Assembly: GCA_004377365.1 (NCBI GenBank)
Contig: SOHZ01000469.1
Location: 1 to 34,592 of the forward strand
DNA from: Anaerolineales bacterium
GTDB lineage: Bacteria > Chloroflexota > Anaerolineae > E26-bin7
Reading direction: 5' to 3'
DNA: 34,592 nt
A program made the translations under genes and the position numbers. This document shows positions 18,163 through 26,788 of the stretch, piece after piece; the stretch's first letter is position 1; every line of letters begins with the position of its first letter. Below the pieces are notes generated by a model. The model was not told the origin of the DNA. It searched no databases and saw only the letters and a list, made by a program, of their open reading frames with translations.

Positions 18163-18190
18163 GGCAATATCAGACTATCCGTTTCCATCC

Positions 18191-19036
18191 TCAGACATCC
18201 ATCCGATAGGAGGTCAACAAACACGACTCGACTTTCTCTCTGCTGGGAATGCCCGTCACGCCTGGCTCCACGACGGAGAAGGAGGCCACACAATTGGCGA
18301 AATGGGCCGCCTCCCAAGGGTCACCGGTCTCCTCCAGCCTGACCAGATAAGCCGCTGCGTAGGCATCGCCAGCTCCTGTCGGGTCAACCTTGCTCACCTT
18401 GCGAGCCGGGAAGTATCGCCTCTGGCCCCGATGATATACCGTTGACCCCTTCCAACCCGCCGTCACCACGACGATCTCGGTCAGCTCAACGTATTGCTGG
18501 ACCAGGGCCGTGTCCCCGCCCACATCCTCCTCACTCAAAACCAGGACCCTGGCAAAAGGGAGCACCTTCTCTGGTGCGGCCCAGATCACCGGTGAGACCC
18601 GCCCCTCGTCATCCCACTGCCTCATCCACCCCTGCGGGGTGACCCCAATGAGCGAGCCTTTGAAGAGATGGATCACCCCTTCGTCGAGTTCCTGGGTCAA
18701 AGGCCCCAGTTGGACAATGGGGCTGCGGTGCCACTGGGGAGGTATTGCCTCGGCGGTGATCCTCTCGGCCACGGCCTTGATGAACTGCTGGCGTGTGCCA
18801 TCGTGATAAATGTTCTGAAAGGCGGTCGTCACCGACGACGGTACGCTGACCACTTCGATACCTGGCAGGGCCTCTTCGAGGTCAAAGTCGGGGGAAGCAC
18901 TGGTGACCACACCAACCCTACGTCCCAGCCTCCTGGCCGTCAGACCCGAATAGGTGACCGTGCCACCGACAGTGAAGCCGCCGTCCAATAGGTCCCGGGT
19001 GATGTGACCGATGACGAGATAATCTGGACAATGCAT
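18191..19036 (-). CDS. PfkB-family carbohydrate/nucleoside kinase
   Basis: DPTGAGDAYAAAYLVRL catalytic motif; N-terminal GGTVTYSGLTARRLG. Confidence 0.85.
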   Translation of the reverse strand: MHCPDYLVIGHITRDLLDGGFTVGGTVTYSGLTARRLGRRVGVVTSASPDFDLEEALPGIEVVSVPSSVTTAFQNIYHDGTRQQFIKAVAERITAEAIPPQWHRSPIVQLGPLTQELDEGVIHLFKGSLIGVTPQGWMRQWDDEGRVSPVIWAAPEKVLPFARVLVLSEEDVGGDTALVQQYVELTEIVVVTAGWKGSTVYHRGQRRYFPARKVSKVDPTGAGDAYAAAYLVRLEETGDPWEAAHFANCVASFSVVEPGVTGIPSREKVESCLLTSYRMDV

Positions 19037-19132
19037 CTTGGTAAAAGAAGCCCACCTGGAAAGGTGGAGGCTGAAATACTGAAGAGGTAACTACTCACCC
19101 TCTTTGCGTCAAACCAAGGGTAAGAGTCGCAG

Positions 19133-19236
19133 TGTCATTGCGAGGAGCGCAGCGACGAAGCAATCTCGTTTCGGACTGCTGGATATTGTTCGTCAACAAC
19201 GAGATTCTTCGCTCCCTTCGGTCGCTCAGAATGACA
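19133..19236. repeat. Dispersed palindromic repeat (CHCEERSDEAI-type)
   Basis: Left arm TGTCATTGCGAGGAGCGCAGCGACGAAGCAATCTCGTT is the imperfect inverse of AACGAGATTCTTCGCTCCCTTCGGTCGCTCAGAATGACA. Confidence 0.8.
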
Positions 19237-19284
19237 ATGGCTGAGTGGTTACCTGAAGAGTTTAGAAACCTCTGATGCTCAGTG

Positions 19285-20031
19285 CTAGGTCTTGGGGATG
19301 ATGGTCACCTTGCGTTCGTCGCCCTCACCCACGCTCTCGGTGGTCACGCTGGGATGGTTACGCAAAGCGATGTGGACGATGCGGCGCTCGTAGGCTGACA
19401 TGGCTTCCAGGGCTATTGGTTGCCGGCTGAAAGAGACCCGCTCGGCCATCTGTTGAGCCAATCGTCTGAGGGACCTCTCCCGCCGAACCTTATACTGTTC
19501 CACGTCTACAACGAGAGGATACCAGCGGCGCGTCTTGCGGCTGACCAGCAGGCGAGTAATGTATTGCAGTGCTGCCAACGTTTCGCCCCGCCGCCCAATG
19601 AGGATACCCAGGTCGTCTCCCACGATATCCAAGACAACAGGTGGTGGTTCCCCCTCTTCCGCGTCAACCTTTTGGCGGATGACCACCTGAGCCCTGACCC
19701 CCATCTTTGCCAGTAGTTCCTTCAGGATCCCCCTGGCCATCTGCTGGAAGTCCTTCTCTAGAAGAGGAGCCGCCAGCTCTCTGACTTTTTTCTCTTCCTC
19801 TACCTCTATTTCCTCTACGTATTTCCCCACAACCTGGGGTTCAATAACGCTGATCCGCACTCTGGCCTCTTCAGCGCCCAACCCAAACAGGCCACGGCTT
19901 CCTTCACTGAGAACCTCTATCTCCACCTCGTCTCTGGTTCTCCCCAACTCAGCCAGACCTTGGGCAATGGCTTCCTCGACGTCTTTACTGCTGAGTTCAA
20001 CGCTTCTTTTTCCCTTTCTTTCTTGTTCCAC
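19285..20031 (-). CDS. jag: Jag/SpoIIIJ-associated RNA-binding protein (Jag_N, KH, R3H)
   Basis: EEAIAQGLAELGRTRDEVEIEVLSEGSRGLFGLGAEEARVRI; GILIGRRGETLAALQYI; R3H-like ALEAMSAYERRIVHIALRNHPSVTTESVGEGDERKV. Confidence 0.93.
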   Translation of the reverse strand: MEQERKGKRSVELSSKDVEEAIAQGLAELGRTRDEVEIEVLSEGSRGLFGLGAEEARVRISVIEPQVVGKYVEEIEVEEEKKVRELAAPLLEKDFQQMARGILKELLAKMGVRAQVVIRQKVDAEEGEPPPVVLDIVGDDLGILIGRRGETLAALQYITRLLVSRKTRRWYPLVVDVEQYKVRRERSLRRLAQQMAERVSFSRQPIALEAMSAYERRIVHIALRNHPSVTTESVGEGDERKVTIIPKT

Positions 20032-20851
20032 TCTCTCTCCCTTTCTGAACTGTTGACCCTTTCACGCCGCTGACCTTGGCTTCCCTTTTCGCTTCTGTGG
20101 CCTTTTCATCCCCTTTTTGGGGCAAGAGGCTCCCCCAGCCGGTGATGAAATACTGCTGGATCATGCTGAAGAGGTTCGAGGTGACCCAGTACAAAGTAAG
20201 ACCCGCGGGCACCTGAAGAGTGATGAAGCCAAACATGAAGGGCATGAAAAGCATGGTCTGCTGCATGGCCGCTTGCTGTGGGTCCTGGCTGGCAGTACGT
20301 GAAGTCGTCATCCTCTGCATGGCAATCTGGGTAACGACAGTCAAGACCGGCAATATCACATAGAGCGCCGCGGTTGTCCAGCCGCGGAATTCAGGCGCTG
20401 GAGGCCATATCCACTTTATCCCTATCTCACGGGTGGGGAAGGCCAAGTCGGGGATCCAGAGAAAGCGCTGGCCTACAATCTCCCCTGTGGAAGCCAACTT
20501 GTAAAGGGCTTGATACAGTCCAAACAAGATGGGAAGCTGAATCAGCATCGGCAGACAGCCCCCCAGAGGGTTCACCCCGTGCTCCCGGTAAAGCTCCATC
20601 TGAGCCTGAGACAACTTTTCCTTGTCTTTGGCGTACTTTTTCTTTAGCTCCTCAAGTTTGGGCTGGAGTTCCTGGGTAGCCTTCATTGACCGAGCTTGTT
20701 GCAGGTTCAACGGCAGCGTCACTGCTTTCATGATCAGGGTGAAAAGGATGATGGCAAAACCCCAACTATAGGGAATGCCCATCCCCTGGATCAAGTCATT
20801 AAGAAAGATCAACCCCTGGGTCAGCGGTGTGACCACTAAAGAATCCCACAT
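19997..20851 (-). CDS. yidC: YidC/Oxa1 membrane protein insertase
   Basis: YSWGFAIILFTLIMKAVTLPLNLQQARSMKATQELQPKLEELKKKY; NPLGGCLPMLIQLPILFGLYQAL. Confidence 0.95.
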   Translation of the reverse strand: MWDSLVVTPLTQGLIFLNDLIQGMGIPYSWGFAIILFTLIMKAVTLPLNLQQARSMKATQELQPKLEELKKKYAKDKEKLSQAQMELYREHGVNPLGGCLPMLIQLPILFGLYQALYKLASTGEIVGQRFLWIPDLAFPTREIGIKWIWPPAPEFRGWTTAALYVILPVLTVVTQIAMQRMTTSRTASQDPQQAAMQQTMLFMPFMFGFITLQVPAGLTLYWVTSNLFSMIQQYFITGWGSLLPQKGDEKATEAKREAKVSGVKGSTVQKGRESGTRKKGKKKR

Positions 20852-20899
20852 TAAATAGACAACCTCCTAATTGGCGTATGGCCAAGCCACACGCGTATA

Positions 20900-21109
20900 T
20901 TATGGTACAGGATCGTATCCTCCTGCATTAAAGGGGTGGCAGCGGCTGACACGTTTGATACCCAGCCATCCTCCTTTGAGAAGACCGTATTTCTCGATAG
21001 CCTCGTAGGCGTAATGGGAACAGGAGGGGACAAAGCGGCAACTGGGGGGTAGCAAAGGCGCGAGGAACCTCTGATACAATTTGATAACGCCCAAGACAAC
21101 CGTCTTCAT
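20900..21109 (-). CDS. yidD: Membrane protein insertion efficiency factor YidD
   Basis: [62 protein letters not shown]-type sequence. Confidence 0.95.
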   Translation of the reverse strand: MKTVVLGVIKLYQRFLAPLLPPSCRFVPSCSHYAYEAIEKYGLLKGGWLGIKRVSRCHPFNAGGYDPVP

Positions 21110-21121
21110 CTAAATCTGAGT

Positions 21122-21532
21122 CTAACCTTCTGACAGCGCAACGGGGAAACCAGCCCCCGTTACCTCCTCAGCCGCTTTCAGCAGGCGAGCGCGTCTCAAA
21201 AGTTGTTCAACGGCTCGATCTACCTGATGAAAGTTTGCTTCTCGCATGGGCTGGCGGGCGATGATGATCACGTCCCAGCCGTCTGCGATCATCGCCTGGC
21301 GGAGCCTGGTCGCCTCCCGCATAAGACGCTTAGCGCGGTTACGTACCACCGCCCCTCCCACCCGCTTGCTCACCGAAAAACCAAAGCGGCTGTAACCCAG
21401 GTCATTGCGCAGAGCACAGAGGACCAAAAGCGGATGGGCCCATCTACGGCCTTTCTTGTACACTCTCTGAAAATCCGAGCTCTTTCTGAGACGGAACCTC
21501 TTTTTCATTGCAGCCTGTGTCCGCCCCAGCAC
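21122..21532 (-). CDS. rnpA: Ribonuclease P protein component (start may be 21508)
   Basis: MKKRFRLRKSSDFQRVYKKGRRWAHPLLVL...RFGFSVSKRVGGAVVRNRAKRLMREATR. Confidence 0.95.
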   Translation of the reverse strand: MLGRTQAAMKKRFRLRKSSDFQRVYKKGRRWAHPLLVLCALRNDLGYSRFGFSVSKRVGGAVVRNRAKRLMREATRLRQAMIADGWDVIIIARQPMREANFHQVDRAVEQLLRRARLLKAAEEVTGAGFPVALSEG

Positions 21533-21577
21533 CTATCCCATATCGTCCACTACTGCACGCGACACCCTACTTATAGA

Positions 21578-21715
21578 TTAAACCGTCAACCTTTTACGGC
21601 CCTTGCGGCGACGGGCCTTGAGCACCCTTCGTCCACCTTTAGTGCGCATACGGGCCCGAAAGCCGTGCACCCTGCTGCGGCGTCTCTTCTTGGGCTGATA
21701 AGTTCGTTTCGGCAC
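21578..21715 (-). CDS. rpmH: 50S ribosomal protein L34 (GTG start)
   Basis: Own translation from GTG at 21715: [45 protein letters not shown], 45 aa. Absent from the supplied ORF track. Confidence 0.97.
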   Translation of the reverse strand: MPKRTYQPKKRRRSRVHGFRARMRTKGGRRVLKARRRKGRKRLTV

Positions 21716-21752
21716 GATGCCCTCTCCTCGCTAAGAATGAGTATGACAAGCT

Positions 21753-21782
21753 ATTATACCCTGTTTTGCTATTAACTGTCAA
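21753..21782 (-). promoter_or_regulatory. rpmH operon promoter
   Basis: - strand TTGACA-18 bp-TATAAT, just upstream of rpmH. Confidence 0.8.
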
Positions 21783-21783
21783 A

Positions 21784-23262
21784 TCACTGTAGCAGACCGA
21801 CTTTCTCTTCGTGCTTGTGCCTCTCATCTGCCTGGGCGATGATCTCCTTCACTTCCTTCAGCACGTCGTCAGGCAAGGGCTCAGGTTCATAGTTCTCCAG
21901 GAGGTCTATCACTTTTTCCCTCACCCGCTGGCCCATGGTTTTGGAGCCCGCCTGCTGCCAGTCGTCCCAACGTAAGCGATCCATGAGCTGAGGGAACCAG
22001 AACTCGCTCCTGAAATGCTTGTAGGTGTGCTCGTCGGCCAGGTAATGGCCGCCAGGGCCGATGCGGTTGATGACGTCCACAGCCAGATGTTCCTCGTCCA
22101 CCAGGATGCCCCTCATAATGCGCTTGACCATACTGATGACTTCGTCGGACATGACCAACATGTCGTAGCTACCTATGAGCCCCGATTCCAGGTAGCCCAC
22201 ATCGTGGATCAGGTTGGCCCCGGATAGGGCGGCCACAGTGATGGAGATGGCCGATTCGATGGCCGCCTGCTGGTCCAAGACTTTGGCATCGCTACAACCA
22301 GCCGTGGAGAAGATGGGTATCCTCAGCCACTTGGTGATATCTGCGTAAGCGGCACTGAGCAGATGCAGTTCTGGCGCTCCGTAACACAGGACGGTAGAGG
22401 CCATATCCAGGATAGAAGCCACCCCACCGATGATGATAGGAGTCCCCTTTTTCTTGAGTTGAGCGATGACGACACCCACCAGACATTCGGCCAGGCCCTG
22501 CGCCAATGCCCCGGCCAGGGTGGCTGGCGCTGTGGCACCGCCGATGACGCAAGGGGTGTAAATAGCCGGGATGCCCCTCTCAGCGGAATACAGCACTTTT
22601 TGCACCGCGGCTTCCGAATTGCTGAGGGGTGAGCTGGGCTCAATGTAGATCACAAAGAGAGGATTCTTCCGCCATTCGTCCTCCCCGCCCAGGATGGCAC
22701 AAGCCATCTGGTACTGATCGGCCAGCCCCTCACAGTCTACGGCGGTGATGACCAGCGGTTTGGTAGTACCGCTGACCATGGCCAGGAACTGGTGACGGTC
22801 GTAGGTGCCGATGGGCACATCAGAAGTCAGGCCCACGGACATGTGGAAATCAATGTTGGGCAGGGCGTCGGTGATCTTGGCCGCGTTGTAAACGTCCTGG
22901 TAGGTGAACCGCCGCCGCTCATCGGTGTAGGGATCGGCTATGAAGGGGCAGTCAGAGCCGGTACCGAAGTAGATGTGGTCCTTCTCCAAAAGGACCTTCT
23001 TCTTGCCATCCCGCCCGGTCAGAGTAACTCGCTCTGGCGTGGCATCCAGAGCGGCCTCGACCATGAAGGAAGGGATGCGGACCAGATTGGTGTCACTGAT
23101 GCTAGCCCCGCCCTCCCGCAGCAGTTCCAGGGCCTCTTCCTCGTGAACCCTGGTCCCGGTGCGGGCCAGCACTTCCAAAGCGGCGAAGTAGATCTCCTCG
23201 ATTTGATCATCAGAGAGGATGCGGAACAAGGGAGTAGCGTTGACCTGGTAATTGACTCTCAT
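21784..23262 (-). CDS. MttB-family (trimethylamine/glycine betaine) methyltransferase, no in-frame TAG
   Basis: MttB-like architecture; ILGGEDEWRKNPLFVIYIEPSSPLSNSEAAVQKVLYSAERGIPAIYTPCVIGGATAPATLAGALAQGLAE; about 490 aa uninterrupted. Confidence 0.85.
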   Translation of the reverse strand: MRVNYQVNATPLFRILSDDQIEEIYFAALEVLARTGTRVHEEEALELLREGGASISDTNLVRIPSFMVEAALDATPERVTLTGRDGKKKVLLEKDHIYFGTGSDCPFIADPYTDERRRFTYQDVYNAAKITDALPNIDFHMSVGLTSDVPIGTYDRHQFLAMVSGTTKPLVITAVDCEGLADQYQMACAILGGEDEWRKNPLFVIYIEPSSPLSNSEAAVQKVLYSAERGIPAIYTPCVIGGATAPATLAGALAQGLAECLVGVVIAQLKKKGTPIIIGGVASILDMASTVLCYGAPELHLLSAAYADITKWLRIPIFSTAGCSDAKVLDQQAAIESAISITVAALSGANLIHDVGYLESGLIGSYDMLVMSDEVISMVKRIMRGILVDEEHLAVDVINRIGPGGHYLADEHTYKHFRSEFWFPQLMDRLRWDDWQQAGSKTMGQRVREKVIDLLENYEPEPLPDDVLKEVKEIIAQADERHKHEEKVGLLQ

Positions 23263-23329
23263 CTCTGTGCTCCTTTATTACTTATCATGCTCCCTCCTAT
23301 CGGAGAAGGCACCATCAAAACCTACACCT

Positions 23330-23358
23330 ATTATAACATGGTCCAACGGGGATTTCAA
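23330..23358 (-). promoter_or_regulatory. Promoter for MttB-family gene
   Basis: - strand TTGAAA-17 bp-TATAAT. Confidence 0.6.
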
Positions 23359-23379
23359 ACTCTCCAGAGGCCTTGGCCG

Positions 23380-23751
23380 TCAAAAGTCCTCAGATTCGGG
23401 GAATTCCATCGCATCCAGAAGGACCTGTCGCTGCTCGGGTGGGAGCGCGGTCAAAAGCGCCCCCAACTCGGAAGGGATCTCATCACCCTCCATCGTCCTC
23501 TCTGCAAAGGCAGCTTCCAGCCCCACCTGGCGGCAGTGAGCCAGCAGTTGGCGGTGCTCGGTGAAAGCGCCCTCAGCCTGGGCGTCACCCTGCTGGCGAG
23601 CGATGGCCACCAGTTGGCTCAGCAATTGGTCAGCCTCGTCACTCAGCAGTTCAGGGCGAGCCTCGATAATGCGCTGCGAGGCGGCCCAGGTGTCGGCCTG
23701 TACAAAGGTCTGGATGACGTCGAACAGTTGAACCAAATCCAGAGAATTCAT
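23380..23751 (-). CDS. Small helical protein resembling CHAT/TPR-associated repeat units
   Basis: IIEARPELLSDEADQLLSQLVAIARQQGDAQAEGAFTEHRQLLAHCRQVGLEAAFAE. Confidence 0.55.
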   Translation of the reverse strand: MNSLDLVQLFDVIQTFVQADTWAASQRIIEARPELLSDEADQLLSQLVAIARQQGDAQAEGAFTEHRQLLAHCRQVGLEAAFAERTMEGDEIPSELGALLTALPPEQRQVLLDAMEFPESEDF

Positions 23752-23763
23752 AGCTGCATCCTT

Positions 23764-25464
23764 TCAGTCTCTCTCTACTTGAATGGCGTGCTCCTTCACC
23801 AAAGGATAATAATTAAAAGAGCAATCGAAAGCTGCTTTCTCCCCCGTCCTGACACGCCGGGGCTCACTGTAGACAAAGCCAGCGTTGATGATTTTGCCCC
23901 ACTTGTCGTAGAGGGTGACAATGACCTGTACGCGGTCGGCAGTCCTTTGGCCGCTGTTCTTCACTTCGCCTGTCACGTGATAGAAGCCCACCCCATCCTC
24001 ATCAGCATGGCTTTGGACCACCTCCAGGCCCGCCAGTGGCTGCTCCAAAGTCGGCCGGGCCGTGATGCGCAGGCTGTACTCCCATAGGTCCACTGGTCTG
24101 GGCAGGGTGAGAGCAAAGGGCGAGCGCTGGCCAGGGAGAAGGACGTCCATCATGGTAGAAGTGGACACTTCTTCGATGACATCCCCACTGTCGTTGTAGA
24201 AGGTGGCCCCTACCAAAACCCTGTCTACATTCATCTGGAGGTCGTTGCGCACCTCGCCTACGATGGTGAAGAAACCCAGGTCGTCTTCGTAGTCGTGGCT
24301 GCTCATGAGGCCCAGGAGGACGGTGTCAGGCGGCAGAGGAGTGGGGGTGGTCACGATCCGTCGCGGAGTGGGCGATGGCCAAGGCGTTTGGGCGAATGCA
24401 GATGTGGCTGTGAGTCGCCGGGTAGGGGACGGTGTAGGCGTCCGGCTGGGCGTGGAGGTGGGCGTAGGTGAAGGGTTCACAGTAGACGTAGGCGTGGCCG
24501 TCGGTCGCCGGCCAGGCGATGGCCGGGGTGTTTGGGTAGGTCCAGATGTAGCCATCGCTACCGGTTTGGGCCGGGCGCGGGTAGTGGTCAGCACCTCGCA
24601 GGCAGGCGACTCATAGCTACCGTCGTAAGCCACGATCAGATAACGATAGGCCGTACCGGGACGCAGGTTCAGGTCGCTGTAGCGTGTTCCCTCCACGCTG
24701 GTCTTGTAGGTGTACAAACCCAGACCCAGGCCCATGTCCCAATAGATGTAGTAGGTCAGGGATTCTGGGCCCGTGGCTGGCTTCCAACTCAGGTCAATCC
24801 GATCGCTGCTTGCGGAGAGGACCTTGATCGCGGCTACCGGGGCTACGGTGGGTCGTGGGGTCGGGGTGACCGTGTCCGTGGGAGCAGGCCCCTCGACTTT
24901 GCTCGGGACAGGCGTGGGTGTCAACGTGGCTGTCGGCGTAGCGGTTGAGCTGGCCGTGGGAGTATGGGTGCGAGTGGTAGTCGGTGTGTTGGTCGGCGTA
25001 GTAGTGTCGGTAGGGATGGGCGTTGAAGTGTCCGTCGGAGTATGGGTGGGAGTGAGAGTCGGTGTACTGGTCGGCGTAGGGGTGTCCGTGGGGATGGGTG
25101 TTGGAGTGTCCGTCGGAGCAACCGTATCAGTAGGCGTTGGGGTGTCCGTTGGAAGCGAAGTGGAGGTGGGGGTATCGGTTGCCGCAACAGTATCAGCAGG
25201 CGCAGGCGTAGGGGTAGACGATGGGACAAGCGTTTCGGTCAGGGGGGGGTGCGCTGCACCAGGGGTGGGGGTGAAGGTAGGTCTCAGAGTAGGCGTAGCC
25301 TGGGCCACCATCGTCGGGCTGGCAGGGAGTTCCACCTTCACCGGCTCATACAATAAAGATTCCAGATCGGTAGCCACCAGCCAGGCCAGGATGCCGAAGA
25401 CAATGAGATTCACAACGATCAGGATAGCGATGACGCCCATCCATTGCCGAGGTGTGAGTTTCAT
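23764..25464 (-). CDS. Membrane-anchored protein: T/P-rich linker, FN3-like domain, two FxLYD-like domains
   Basis: N-terminal TM GVIAILIVVNLIVFGILAWLVA; VLSASSDRIDLSWKPATGPESLTYYIYWD..AYRYLIVAYDGSYES; FFTIVGEVRNDLQMNVDRVLVGATFYNDSGDVI and FYHVTGEVKNSGQRTADRVQVIVTLYDKWGKII. Confidence 0.75.
   Translation of the reverse strand: MKLTPRQWMGVIAILIVVNLIVFGILAWLVATDLESLLYEPVKVELPASPTMVAQATPTLRPTFTPTPGAAHPPLTETLVPSSTPTPAPADTVAATDTPTSTSLPTDTPTPTDTVAPTDTPTPIPTDTPTPTSTPTLTPTHTPTDTSTPIPTDTTTPTNTPTTTRTHTPTASSTATPTATLTPTPVPSKVEGPAPTDTVTPTPRPTVAPVAAIKVLSASSDRIDLSWKPATGPESLTYYIYWDMGLGLGLYTYKTSVEGTRYSDLNLRPGTAYRYLIVAYDGSYESPACEVLTTTRARPKPVAMATSGPTQTPRPSPGRRPTATPTSTVNPSPTPTSTPSRTPTPSPTRRLTATSAFAQTPWPSPTPRRIVTTPTPLPPDTVLLGLMSSHDYEDDLGFFTIVGEVRNDLQMNVDRVLVGATFYNDSGDVIEEVSTSTMMDVLLPGQRSPFALTLPRPVDLWEYSLRITARPTLEQPLAGLEVVQSHADEDGVGFYHVTGEVKNSGQRTADRVQVIVTLYDKWGKIINAGFVYSEPRRVRTGEKAAFDCSFNYYPLVKEHAIQVERD
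24380..25280. repeat. Low-complexity T/P linker DNA
   Basis: Extended GT-rich degenerate repeats encoding PTxTPT. Confidence 0.65.
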
Positions 25465-25473
25465 AAAAAGTCC

Positions 25474-25665
25474 TCACCCCCCCGAGATCACCGCCACCAG
25501 CTTGATCACATCGCCGTCGCGGGTGAGGGTCTCTTCGTTGATCAGCTGGCCATCGCGCACGGCCAGGACGGCCTCAACGTCCAATCCTACCTTGAGGATG
25601 GCATCACGGACGGTCATGCCGTCCTTCAACTCCCATTTTTTGTCGCGGTAAACAATCGTGAACAT
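25474..25665 (-). CDS. ThiS/MoaD-like ubiquitin-fold protein ending in GG
   Basis: 63 aa: MFTIVYRDKKWELKDGMTVRDAILKVGLDVEAVLAVRDGQLINEETLTRDGDVIKLVAVISGG. Confidence 0.8.
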   Translation of the reverse strand: MFTIVYRDKKWELKDGMTVRDAILKVGLDVEAVLAVRDGQLINEETLTRDGDVIKLVAVISGG

Positions 25666-25682
25666 AGTATTGATGGTTGCCT

Positions 25683-25916
25683 TTACGAGGATGAAGCAGC
25701 CGCAGCCAATGCCGGTGCGATTTCAAACACGATCCGCCCTTCTACCTGGCCCAGCACCTGGCCAGCATCCAGGATTTCCAGGCCGGCCAGTTTCCCATCT
25801 GGCCCATAGTTAGCGATCAGTTCATCGCTCAGTGGACGGGCTTCTGCAGTCCCATCCGCCAGGGGATGGAATTCAATATACAATGCATCTACTTCGGCAT
25901 CATAATAAATCTTCAT
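25683..25916 (-). CDS. DUF2283-type protein
   Basis: MKIYYDAEVDALYIEFHPLADGTAEARPLSDELIANYGPDGKLAGLEILDAGQVL. Confidence 0.8.
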   Translation of the reverse strand: MKIYYDAEVDALYIEFHPLADGTAEARPLSDELIANYGPDGKLAGLEILDAGQVLGQVEGRIVFEIAPALAAAASSS

Positions 25917-25967
25917 GACACAACCTCCTACTTTCCATAGTAGACCAGAACGGTGACGATGACAATT

Positions 25968-26084
25968 TCATTCCAGTGCGGCCTCAATCTGTTCCACCAC
26001 CGTCCGCTGCGGCGAACCATCCCCCGGCTCACGCTCCCTAGCTATGCGCTCCGCCTCCAGCAAGGGTCTCACAATTTCCTCCAT
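25968..26084 (-). CDS. Putative 38-aa micro-ORF / conserved tail module, copy A
   Basis: MEEIVRPLLEAERIAREREPGDGSPQRTVVEQIEAALE*; in frame with and 33 nt after the TAG of the DUF5615 ORF; homologous to copy B at 26789-26962. Confidence 0.45.
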   Translation of the reverse strand: MEEIVRPLLEAERIAREREPGDGSPQRTVVEQIEAALE

Positions 26085-26117
26085 AGTAGGTGCAGGCAAG
26101 AAAGGAAGAAATGTCTT

Positions 26118-26501
26118 CTAAAGGTTCCTCGCGCGCCTGATTGGCAACGCGCGAATGCGAATGCGACTTTGCTCAAAGACAACAATGCTTCCCTGTTCTA
26201 GAGCCTCCTGAAGGGCAGTCAAGTTCGCTTGCAACAGAGCCAATTGATTCTCGGGACGGCGCTCCGTGCCTCGCCGGAATAAGATAACTGATGGCTTATT
26301 GTCCTGTCGCAGGGCAAGCAGCGTGCCAAAATCGGTATCCGCAGAGATGAGAATACGATCCTCCGAGGCGGCCCGGACAAAGATTTCTTCATCTGCTGCG
26401 GCCTGCATGCCATAGTCACGGACATGGACTGCATCATGGCCCAGCCGCCGCAGCCCCTCGGCCACGAAGGGCGACAAGGCGTTATCCACCAGAAATTTCA
26501 T
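26118..26501 (-). CDS. DUF5615 PIN-like (Mut7-C-like) putative toxin
   Basis: [65 protein letters not shown]. Confidence 0.85.
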   Translation of the reverse strand: MKFLVDNALSPFVAEGLRRLGHDAVHVRDYGMQAAADEEIFVRAASEDRILISADTDFGTLLALRQDNKPSVILFRRGTERRPENQLALLQANLTALQEALEQGSIVVFEQSRIRIRALPIRRARNL

Positions 26502-26728
26502 CCTGCCGTCACCAGAGGCAGTGCTCGTTCCCGCACGGCTTCCGCTGCAAAGCGCAGGGCTTCGCGAATGTCCTCGCTTTCTAGATCGGGAAAGGCTCGC
26601 AAGATCTCTGCTTCGCTCATACCCTCGGCTACCATACCCACAACGGTAGCTACCGGAATACGTAGACCGCGAATGCAGGGTGCTCCCCCCATTTGGTGTG
26701 GGTTAATGGTAATCCGTGTAAAGTTCAT
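26498..26728 (-). CDS. DUF433 putative antitoxin
   Basis: [63 protein letters not shown]; start at 26728 with SD GGAGGGACC; ATGA overlap with the DUF5615 ORF. Confidence 0.85.
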   Translation of the reverse strand: MNFTRITINPHQMGGAPCIRGLRIPVATVVGMVAEGMSEAEILRAFPDLESEDIREALRFAAEAVRERALPLVTAG

Positions 26729-26788
26729 GGTCCCTCCTCCCGGCCTTGTATATGCAGCCGTGATCATCTTCTCGAAGCAACTCACTCC

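Noticed and set aside
22792-24087. 431-aa + strand ORF
   Set aside because: Spans antisense of three well-supported - strand genes and an intergenic promoter.
24305-25651. + strand 292-aa GVGVSVGVGV ORF
   Set aside because: Antisense of the PTxTPT linker, typical repeat artefact.
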